This document shows, piece after piece, positions 1 to 8,582 of a DNA stretch of 10,954 nucleotides. The notes beneath the pieces are model-generated. The model was not told the origin of the DNA. It saw only the letters and a program-made list of their open reading frames with translations, and did not search any database. The DNA comes from Acidobacteriota bacterium (GTDB lineage: Bacteria > Acidobacteriota > Vicinamibacteria > Vicinamibacterales > UBA2999), in assembly GCA_947465275.1 (NCBI GenBank), contig CANIAI010000038.1, positions 1-10,954 on the forward strand. Reading direction: 5' to 3'. How positions within the stretch are numbered: the first letter of the stretch is position 1; every line of letters starts with the position of its first letter. The position numbers were made by a program, and so were the translations under genes.

Positions 1-44
1 GCCGTGATGGCGCCGAAGTCCGGCGCCGTCGTCTCTGTCGACAT
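1..44 (-). CDS. N-terminus of an unidentified protein (cut by window edge)
   Basis: An ATG at 44-42 opens a minus-strand frame that runs off the left edge and reads MSTETTAPDFGAIT. The start is supported by a textbook Shine-Dalgarno, AAGGAGG, at 57-51, six nucleotides upstream, the strongest ribosome site in the window. The gene lies downstream of rho on the same strand but beyond the rho hairpin, so it is probably a separate transcript (a TACAAT box sits at 142-137). Fourteen complete residues are too few to assign a family, and I make no functional call. Confidence 0.6.
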   Translation of the reverse strand, partial: MSTETTAPDFGAIT

Positions 45-90
45 CAGGATCCTCCTTGTCTCGGGGCGTCCGACCAGTGACCGGGAGGGG

Positions 91-106
91 CGGCCGATAG
101 CGGCCG
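91..106 (-). other. Hairpin in the presumed 5' leader of the gene starting at 44
   Basis: CGGCCG, loop CTAT (minus-strand reading), CGGCCG forms a perfect 6-bp stem with a 4-nt loop. It lies between the possible -10 at 137-142 and the Shine-Dalgarno at 51-57. No U-tract follows, so it is not a terminator. It could be a leader structure or chance in GC-rich DNA. The rest of the 45-229 gap shows nothing else I can support. Confidence 0.3.
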
Positions 107-136
107 GGCCACGGGTCGGGGGTGCTCCGGGCGACG

Positions 137-142
137 ATTGTA
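137..142 (-). promoter_or_regulatory. Possible -10 box for the gene starting at 44
   Basis: TACAAT reads on the minus strand at 142-137, one mismatch from the sigma-70 consensus TATAAT and AT-rich against a GC-rich background. No convincing -35 hexamer lies 16-18 nt upstream, so this is a weak call. If used, the transcript would start near 130 and have a leader of about 85 nt containing the 91-106 hairpin. Confidence 0.3.
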
Positions 143-229
143 CGTCCAAGGGAAGGGGCAGGCCGGAAGTCTGGTTGCGTCGAGTGCAGGGTCGGGAAGG
201 CGGGTGCAGGGGCGTCTTGCGGTACAAAG

Positions 230-257
230 CAGAACCGGGCCGCGAGGCCCGGTTCTG
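230..257 (-). terminator. Intrinsic terminator after rho
   Basis: A perfect 12-bp inverted repeat, CAGAACCGGGCC and GGCCCGGTTCTG, encloses a 4-nt loop (242-245). On the minus strand the stem is followed by CTTTGT at 229-224, a short and imperfect U-run. It begins about 30 nt past the rho stop codon. On the plus strand no T-run follows, so it should work for the minus-strand tig-to-rho block. Stem length and perfection make chance unlikely; the poor U-run leaves some doubt about its efficiency. Confidence 0.72.
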
Positions 258-286
258 GTCGTGCTCGGTGGTGACCCGCGCGAGCG

Positions 287-1600
287 CTAGCTCTTGCCGG
301 CCGCCATCGCGGAGAGGAACTCTCCGTTGTTCTTGGTCTTCCCCATCTTCGAGAGCAGCAGTTCCATCGCCTCGGTGGGGGAGAGCGGCGTGAGCACCTT
401 GCGGAGCACCCACACGCGATTGAGCTCGTCCTTCGGCATCAGGAGCTCTTCCTTCCGCGTGCCGCTCTTCTGGATGTCGATCGCCGGGAACACGCGGCGG
501 TCGGCCAGCTTGCGGTCGAGGTGAATCTCCATGTTACCGGTGCCCTTGAACTCTTCGAAGATGACTTCGTCCATGCGCGAGCCGGTGTCGACCAGCGCGG
601 TGGCGACGATGGTCAGCGAGCCACCCTCTTCGATGTTGCGGGCCGCGCCGAAGAAGCGCTTCGGCCGCTGCAGCGCGTTGCTGTCGACGCCGCCCGAGAG
701 CACCTTGCCCGACGCCGGGACGATGGTGTTGTAGGCGCGCGCGAGACGCGTGACCGAGTCGAGCAGGATGACGACGTCCTTGCCGTGCTCGACGAGGCGC
801 TTGGCTTTCTCGATGACCATCTCGGCCACCTGCACGTGGCGCTGCGCCGGTTCGTCGAAGGTCGACGAGATGACCTCGCCGCGCACGGAGCGCGTCATGT
901 CGGTGACTTCCTCGGGCCGCTCGTCGATGAGCAGCACGATGAGGTAGACCTCGGGGTGGTTGCGCGTGATGCTGTTCGCGATGCTCTGCAGCAGCATCGT
1001 CTTGCCGGTGCGCGGCGGCGCGACGATGAGGCCGCGCTGCCCCTTGCCGATCGGCGTCAGCAGATCCATGACGCGACCCGAGAGGTTCTCGGCGTCGGTC
1101 TCGAGGTTCAGCTTCTGCTGGGGATAGAGCGGCGTGAGGTTCTCGAAGAAGATCTTCTCCTTCGTCTTCTCGGGCGGCTCGAAGTTGATCGCCTCGACCT
1201 TGATGAGCGCGAAGTAGCGCTCGCCGTCCTTGGGCGGCCGGATGACGCCCGACACGGTGTCACCCGTGTGCAGGTCGAACTTCCGAATCTGGGAGGGGGA
1301 GACGTAGATGTCGTCGGGGCCCGGCAGGTAGTTGTAGTCGGGGGCCCGGAGGAAGCCGAAGCCGTCAGGGAGCGTCTCGAGCACCCCTTCCGAGAAGATG
1401 TTGCCGCTCTTCTCGGCCCGCACGCGGAGGATCTCGAAGATGAGCTCCTGTTTCCGCATGCCGGTCGCGCCGGCGATTTCGAGCTCCTTCGCGATCTTGG
1501 TGAGCGCGGAGATGCTCATCTCCTTCATGGCGGAGAGGGAGATCGCCTGGGCTTGCGGCTTCTCGCTCTGCTGCGCCGGCGGCGCCGCGGTGGCGGTCAC
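287..1600 (-). CDS. rho: Transcription termination factor Rho
   Basis: Rho is a hexameric RNA-dependent ATPase-helicase that binds C-rich nascent RNA and dislodges RNA polymerase. Numbered from the GTG at 1600 (437 aa; E. coli Rho has 419), the order is: Rho N-terminal helical domain (about 30-65), cold-shock-type RNA-binding domain with the DGFGFLR signature (from about 79), then the RecA-like motor. Walker A is APPRTGKT (194-201), Walker B is VVILLD (276-281), and the Q-loop and R-loop regions (about 298-355) look intact. The chosen GTG overlaps the engB TGA as GTGA, which suggests translational coupling. A GTG 13 codons further upstream (1639) is an in-frame alternative; neither has a clear Shine-Dalgarno. 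It is the last gene of the block and is followed by a strong hairpin. The family call is very secure; only the start is uncertain. Confidence 0.97.
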   Translation of the reverse strand: MTATAAPPAQQSEKPQAQAISLSAMKEMSISALTKIAKELEIAGATGMRKQELIFEILRVRAEKSGNIFSEGVLETLPDGFGFLRAPDYNYLPGPDDIYVSPSQIRKFDLHTGDTVSGVIRPPKDGERYFALIKVEAINFEPPEKTKEKIFFENLTPLYPQQKLNLETDAENLSGRVMDLLTPIGKGQRGLIVAPPRTGKTMLLQSIANSITRNHPEVYLIVLLIDERPEEVTDMTRSVRGEVISSTFDEPAQRHVQVAEMVIEKAKRLVEHGKDVVILLDSVTRLARAYNTIVPASGKVLSGGVDSNALQRPKRFFGAARNIEEGGSLTIVATALVDTGSRMDEVIFEEFKGTGNMEIHLDRKLADRRVFPAIDIQKSGTRKEELLMPKDELNRVWVLRKVLTPLSPTEAMELLLSKMGKTKNNGEFLSAMAAGKS

Positions 1601-2223
1601 GCCGCCGTTTGATTTGGGAGTCTGGCGATCAGCTTCCACAGTTCGTCCAATCCTTCCCCGGAGACCGCCGAGAGCAGCGTCACCGGGCGAGCAAACATCG
1701 ATTCGAATTCCCGAGCATGCCGCGTACGTTCTGTGCGCGACAACTTGTCAGCCTTGGTTCCGATGACCGCACACGGCTGGCCCGTCGACGTGAGCCAGTT
1801 CCATGCCTCCAGATCCGACTCGAGGCCGGGATGCCTCGAATCGACCAGGAGTACGACGCCGATGGGGATGGTGCCTTCCGGGTGTCCCTTGCCGCGGGCG
1901 AAGTACGCGTCGGTGAGCCGGGCGAAAGACCGAGCCACCTCGTCGCGTGACTGCGCCTGTTGTTCCCGCCGGGCATAACCGTAGCCCGGCAGGTCGACCA
2001 GGAACATGGCGGGGGAGTTGCCGCGGCGGACCCGGTAGAAGTTCGCGAGCCGGGTCTTGCCGGGCTCCGCGCTCACCCGCGCGATCTTTTGACGGACCAG
2101 CGCGTTGATGAGCGTGGACTTCCCGACGTTGGACCGCCCAACCATCGCCACTTCCGGGAGCCGATCGCGGGGAAAGTCGTTTTCCCCGGCGGCACTCGTT
2201 ACGAACTGCGCGGCAACCTGCAC
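1597..2223 (-). CDS. engB: Ribosome-biogenesis GTPase EngB/YsxC (208 aa)
   Basis: EngB (YsxC/YihA) is a small GTPase needed for late assembly of the 50S ribosomal subunit. The G motifs are in order: G1 GRSNVGKS (29-36), a G2 threonine in the PGKTR segment (T57), G3 DLPGYG (77-82), G4 TKAD (156-159) and G5 SAV (185-187). DLPGYGYA is characteristic of the EngB branch of TrmE-Era-like GTPases. Length fits the family (about 195-210 aa). The GTG start, 8 nt after the lon stop, gives the usual EngB beginning in which an AQFVTSA strand precedes the G domain; no good Shine-Dalgarno is present, so coupling to lon is likely. The lon-engB pairing also occurs in Bacillus (lonA-ysxC). The 3' end overlaps rho. 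Confidence 0.96.
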   Translation of the reverse strand: MQVAAQFVTSAAGENDFPRDRLPEVAMVGRSNVGKSTLINALVRQKIARVSAEPGKTRLANFYRVRRGNSPAMFLVDLPGYGYARREQQAQSRDEVARSFARLTDAYFARGKGHPEGTIPIGVVLLVDSRHPGLESDLEAWNWLTSTGQPCAVIGTKADKLSRTERTRHAREFESMFARPVTLLSAVSGEGLDELWKLIARLPNQTAA

Positions 2224-2231
2224 CTAAGCGT

Positions 2232-4616
<2,385 letters not shown>

Positions 4617-4649
4617 TGGTTCCTTGGTCGCGGGGCCAGGCAGCGGGTC

Positions 4650-4679
4650 GCTACCGGGAGGTAACGGGCCTTCCGGCCC
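4650..4679 (-). other. Two adjacent hairpins in the clpX-lon gap
   Basis: The 73-bp gap between the clpX stop and the lon start holds two abutting stem-loops. Hairpin one (4679-4666 on the minus strand) is GGGCC, loop GGAA, GGCCC. Hairpin two (4665-4650) is GTTACC, loop TCCC, GGTAGC, with one G-T pair. Neither is followed by a U-run, so termination is unlikely; RNA processing, mRNA protection or a pause are possible. The remainder of the gap carries the lon Shine-Dalgarno and no recognisable heat-shock (sigma-32, CIRCE or HAIR-type) element. Confidence 0.4.
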
Positions 4680-4689
4680 CGCGCGGAGG

Positions 4690-5937
<1,248 letters not shown>

Positions 5938-5951
5938 AACCTGCCTGAGGA

Positions 5952-5963
5952 ACCGCGCGCGGT
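5952..5963. repeat. 12-bp perfect palindrome just upstream of clpX
   Basis: ACCGCGCGCGGT is its own reverse complement and ends 14 nt before the clpX start codon. It could be a dimeric-regulator operator or a small hairpin hiding the ribosome site. GC-only palindromes arise easily in DNA of this composition, so confidence that it is functional is low. Confidence 0.25.
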
Positions 5964-5973
5964 GGAGGAGAGG

Positions 5974-6008
5974 GGGCCGGGTCTGCTGGAACCCGCTGGA
6001 ACCGGCCC
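5974..6008 (-). repeat. Hairpin with internal tandem repeat in the clpP-clpX gap
   Basis: GGGCCGG (5974-5980) and CCGGCCC (6002-6008) form a 7-bp perfect stem around a 21-nt loop. The loop carries GCTGGAACC twice with a 10-bp period (5985-5993 and 5995-6003, the second copy running into the stem). The U-run needed for a terminator occurs only on the plus strand (TTTATT after 6008), where no transcript is expected. On the minus strand it may be an mRNA processing or stability element between clpP and clpX. Confidence 0.35.
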
Positions 6009-6019
6009 TTTATTGGATG

Positions 6020-6616
6020 CTACACCCGTTTCCGGATGACGTCATCGATAATCCCGTATTCCTTGCCCTGGTCGGCCGACATGATGTAGTCGCGTTCGGT
6101 GTCGGTTTCGATGCGCTTCAGCGGCTGACCCGTATGGTCGGACAGGATCTCGTTGAGCCGCTGCCGCATACGCAGGATTTCCCGCGCATGGATGTCGATG
6201 TCGGTCGCCTGACCCGCGAGACCCTGCATGAGCGGCTGATGGATCAGGATGCGCGAGTTCGGGAGCGAGAACCGCTTGCCCTTCGCGCCCGCCGCCAGCA
6301 GGACCGCCGCCATCGAGGCCGCCTGGCCGATGCAGATGGTCTGCACGTCCGGCTTGATGAACTGCATCGTGTCGTAGATCGCCATCCCGGCCGTAATCGA
6401 CCCGCCCGGGCTGTTGATGTACAGCATGATGTCCTTGTCGGGGTCTTCGGCCTCGAGGAACAGCATCTGGGCGATCACCAGGTTCGCGACCGGATCGTCG
6501 ATCGGGGTCCCGATGAAGATGATGCTGTCCTTCAGGAGCCGCGAGAAGATGTCGTAGGCGCGTTCGCCGCGGTTGGTCTGCTCGACCACCATCGGCACGA
6601 GCTGGGCGTGAATCAT
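6020..6616 (-). CDS. clpP: ClpP, proteolytic subunit of the Clp protease (198 aa)
   Basis: ClpP forms the double-heptamer barrel that degrades chains fed by ClpX. The catalytic triad is Ser101 (GQAASMAA), His126 (ILIHQP) and Asp176 (last Asp of DTERD). The usual mature N-terminus LVPMVVEQTNRGERAYDI and the DIMLYINSPGGS strand are intact. The handle region has PLMQGLAGQ, one residue longer than the E. coli PLGGYQGQ, as in many ClpPs. The ATG at 6616 is chosen because it gives the family length (193-207 aa). The frame stays open upstream to TTG/GTG starts at 6724/6721 that would overlap tig and add 36/35 residues, but third-position GC of that stretch (about 70 percent by hand count) is well below the gene body. 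No Shine-Dalgarno supports either start. Confidence 0.96.
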   Translation of the reverse strand: MIHAQLVPMVVEQTNRGERAYDIFSRLLKDSIIFIGTPIDDPVANLVIAQMLFLEAEDPDKDIMLYINSPGGSITAGMAIYDTMQFIKPDVQTICIGQAASMAAVLLAAGAKGKRFSLPNSRILIHQPLMQGLAGQATDIDIHAREILRMRQRLNEILSDHTGQPLKRIETDTERDYIMSADQGKEYGIIDDVIRKRV

Positions 6617-6713
6617 GGGTGTGGTGTGGAGTGGCGCGACAGCGCTGCTCTGAACGGGCAGTGTCGTCTCGGATGTCGTGTCGAAGTGACGGGGCCCGCG
6701 ACTCTGCAAATCT

Positions 6714-8006
6714 TTACTCACCAACGGGTTGCGGGTCGGTCGTCATCTTAGCACGCGACAACGCCAAGTCAACGGCCTTCTCCCGCCGGATACCGGCCTG
6801 CAGGCGGGCAATCCCGCCTTCCTTCTCGAGCTGGGCGCGCAGCGCCGCCGGCGTGCGGCCGGTCTGCAGCGCGAAGCGTTCCACTTCCTTATCGACATCT
6901 TCCGCGCTGACCGTGATGCCCTCGCGTCGGGAAATCTCATCCAGCACCAGGGCGCCGGCGACGGCCTCGCGCGCAGCCTCGCGCTGCGATTCACGGAACT
7001 GCGCCCAGTCCATGCCCGCCTGACGCGGGTCGATGTTCTGCGACATGAGCTGGCGGGCGAATTCCTCGACCCGGCGGTCCATCTCGCGCTCGATCATCGA
7101 GGCGGGAATCTCGAAGGTCACCCGCGTGGCGAGCTGCTTGAGCAGGTCACCGCGGAGGTGGCGCTGCTGGTGCGCCTCGGCGTCGTTCAGCATCTCGGTC
7201 CGGATGCGCTCGCGGAGGGCGTCGAGCGACGCGAAGTCGCCGATGTCCTTGGCGAACTCGTCGTCGAGCTCGGGCAGCACCTTCCGGCGAATCTCCTTCA
7301 GCGTCACCTGGTAGGTGAGCTCGGAGTTGGCCATCTCGGGCACCGGGTAGGTCTCGGGAAACTGGACGGCGAAGCTCTTCACGTCGCCCGCGTTCATCCC
7401 GATGAGGTTGGCATCGAACCCCGGCGGGTTCGCCGCGCCGCCGAGCTCGATCGTCACGCCGTCGTGCGACTCGCTCTCGCCCTTCGCATCGGTGCGGACG
7501 AGGTCGGCGACCACGCTGTCACCCTCGGAGACCGGCCGGCCTTCGATGTTCTCGTGGCGCGCGGACCGCTCGCGGAGCTGGTCGAGCGAGTGCCCGATCG
7601 CCTCGTCGGTGACCGCGACCGGCGGGTTGTGCAGCGCAATCGTGGAGAGGTCGCCCGGGTCGAACGGCGGGATGGTCTGGATGCCCGCGGTGAAGGTGAG
7701 CGGCTGCCCTTCCTTCAGGTTGACGTCGGTGACGTTCGGCGTGTCGACCGGCTCGATGCCCCGTTCGTGGAGCGCTTCCTCGACGGCGCGCGGGACGAGC
7801 CCGTGCATCACGTCGTGCATGATCTGCTCGCGGAAGCGCTGCTTGATGACCGCGGTCGGCACCTTGCCGGGGCGGAAGCCCGGGATCTTGGCCTGGCGCC
7901 CGTAGTCGCGGGCGACGCGGGCGATCTCGGCGTCCACCACCTCGCTCGGGATTTCAACCGTGAGGGTCTTCTGGGTCTCGCTGACGTCGACGAATTCTGT
8001 TTTCAT
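6714..8006 (-). CDS. tig: Trigger factor, ribosome-associated chaperone (430 aa)
   Basis: Trigger factor binds ribosomal protein L23 at the exit tunnel and shields nascent chains. Its ribosome-binding signature GFRPGK lies at 43-48 within the N-terminal domain (1 to about 115). An FKBP-type prolyl isomerase domain spans about 160-240 (starting EGDSVVADL, with NPPGFDANLIGM where the family has GF..L.G). The helical C-terminal chaperone domain with its SurA-like arms fills about 255-420. Length matches E. coli (432 aa). The ATG at 8006 starts exactly at the family N-terminus; only a weak ribosome site is visible. It is 47 nt downstream of a tRNA-Leu on the same strand and is probably co-transcribed with it. 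clpP, encoding another proteostasis factor, follows. Confidence 0.97.
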   Translation of the reverse strand: MKTEFVDVSETQKTLTVEIPSEVVDAEIARVARDYGRQAKIPGFRPGKVPTAVIKQRFREQIMHDVMHGLVPRAVEEALHERGIEPVDTPNVTDVNLKEGQPLTFTAGIQTIPPFDPGDLSTIALHNPPVAVTDEAIGHSLDQLRERSARHENIEGRPVSEGDSVVADLVRTDAKGESESHDGVTIELGGAANPPGFDANLIGMNAGDVKSFAVQFPETYPVPEMANSELTYQVTLKEIRRKVLPELDDEFAKDIGDFASLDALRERIRTEMLNDAEAHQQRHLRGDLLKQLATRVTFEIPASMIEREMDRRVEEFARQLMSQNIDPRQAGMDWAQFRESQREAAREAVAGALVLDEISRREGITVSAEDVDKEVERFALQTGRTPAALRAQLEKEGGIARLQAGIRREKAVDLALSRAKMTTDPQPVGE

Positions 8007-8022
8007 GTCTCGGAATGAAAGG

Positions 8023-8036
8023 GGCGGAAGGCCGCC
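8023..8036 (-). other. Small hairpin between tRNA-Leu and tig
   Basis: On the minus strand GGCGG, loop CCTT, CCGCC is followed by CCTTTCATT. The stem is only 5 bp and the T-run is broken, so it may be a weak terminator or attenuator after the tRNA, or part of the tig leader. It lies 16 nt before the tig start codon. Confidence 0.35.
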
Positions 8037-8053
8037 TGGGCGTGGTCGAATGC

Positions 8054-8140
8054 TGGTGCGAAAGGGGGGAGTCGAACCCCCATACCCTTGCGGGTACCGG
8101 ATCCTAAGTCCGGCGCGTCTGCCAGTTCCGCCACTTTCGC
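8054..8140 (-). tRNA. tRNA-Leu, anticodon UAG
   Basis: Read on the minus strand from 8140, the 7-bp acceptor stem GCGAAAG pairs with CTTTCGC (8064-8058). The anticodon stem CCGGA/TCCGG holds the loop CTTAGGA, giving anticodon TAG at 8106-8104, which decodes CUA and other CUN leucine codons. The long variable arm (TACCC, loop GCAA, GGGTA) marks a class II tRNA, as expected for leucine. The T arm is GGGGG-TTCGACT-CCCCC. The discriminator A (8057) and a genome-encoded CCA (8056-8054) follow. All stems are intact. It probably heads the tig-clpP-clpX-lon-engB-rho transcript. Confidence 0.97.
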
Positions 8141-8162
8141 CCGGATGCTGGACGCTGTGCGA

Positions 8163-8171
8163 AGCGTAGCA
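8163..8171 (-). promoter_or_regulatory. Possible extended -10 for the tRNA-Leu/tig block
   Basis: TGCTACGCT on the minus strand (8171-8163) fits the extended -10 pattern TG-N-TAnnnT. A start near 8156 would give a tRNA leader of about 16 nt, a normal arrangement. No clear TTGACA-like hexamer lies 16-18 nt upstream. The divergent plus-strand promoter is about 60 bp away, so 8141-8269 would be a shared control region. Confidence 0.38.
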
Positions 8172-8229
8172 CGGCCGCGCGGCGTTCTGCCTGTCCCGCG
8201 CACGGTGACCGGGTGCGGGGCGGCGTGCA

Positions 8230-8259
8230 TTGCCGGGCTGGACGGGGCAGTGGTACCAT
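8230..8259 (+). promoter_or_regulatory. Promoter for the 99-aa CxxC protein (extended -10)
   Basis: TTGCCG (8230-8235), an 18-bp spacer and TACCAT (8254-8259) form a sigma-70-type promoter. A TG one base ahead of the -10 (TGGTACCAT) makes it an extended -10. Initiation 7-8 nt past the -10 would fall at 8266-8267, only 3-4 nt before the ATG at 8270, so the mRNA would be essentially leaderless. That agrees with the absence of any Shine-Dalgarno there. Confidence 0.5.
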
Positions 8260-8269
8260 CCCGCCGCCC

Positions 8270-8569
8270 ATGGTAGCCACGCCCGACGCCGAAGCCCTCG
8301 AAGCCCCGCTTTTCCACGGACTGTTCGAACTCCGGACCGGCGCGGCCGGCGAGGCCCTGATTGCCTCGAACGCCGCCGCCCCCCGGACGATTCCCGACCC
8401 GGCGACCGGCCGTCCCCTGAAGGTGGCCAGTCTCGAACTCAGCGAACACGGCGTCTGCCCGGCCTGCACCCGGCACGGGGCGGGCGGCTACGTCTCGTTC
8501 GTGTCGGATCTGCGGCTCGCGTTCGCCTGCCCGGGGTGCCGCACCCTGGTCTGGCTCGCGGGGGCCTGA
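8270..8569 (+). CDS. Small protein with two CxxC zinc knuckles, function unknown (99 aa)
   Basis: I do not recognise this family. The C-terminal half has CPAC (C63, C66) and CPGC (C87, C90) separated by 20 residues, the spacing of a zinc-ribbon or rubredoxin-like knuckle pair; four cysteines suit one zinc. The N-terminal 60 residues have no transmembrane helix or signal peptide, so it is probably cytosolic. The ATG at 8270 is preferred over an upstream in-frame ATG at 8213 because the promoter at 8230-8259 lies between them. It is the only plus-strand gene, divergent from tRNA-Leu/tig and convergent with the methyltransferase gene, whose stop is 13 nt beyond. No terminator is visible between the two stops. 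Zinc ribbons serve in nucleic-acid binding, protein contacts or metal storage; the sequence does not choose among these. Confidence 0.72.
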   Translation: MVATPDAEALEAPLFHGLFELRTGAAGEALIASNAAAPRTIPDPATGRPLKVASLELSEHGVCPACTRHGAGGYVSFVSDLRLAFACPGCRTLVWLAGA

Positions 8570-8582
8570 TTCGCTTACGCGC

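Noticed and set aside
4..393. Plus-strand open frame across the rho terminator
   Set aside because: It runs through the perfect hairpin and the rho 3' end, and has no ribosome site or domain.
521..1612. Long plus-strand open frame opposite rho
   Set aside because: Its translation is Arg/Asp/Leu/Val-rich with no domain, and it is the mirror of GC-rich rho codons.
5974..6015. Plus-strand terminator (stem followed by TTTATT)
   Set aside because: The T-run is on the strand with no gene to terminate; the stem is kept only as an intergenic hairpin.
6729..8018. Plus-strand open frame opposite tig
   Set aside because: Antisense shadow with the same low-information composition; tig is unambiguous.
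8003..8476. Minus-strand open frame running through tRNA-Leu
   Set aside because: It crosses an intact tRNA and lies opposite the CxxC gene; it shows no domain and no start signal.
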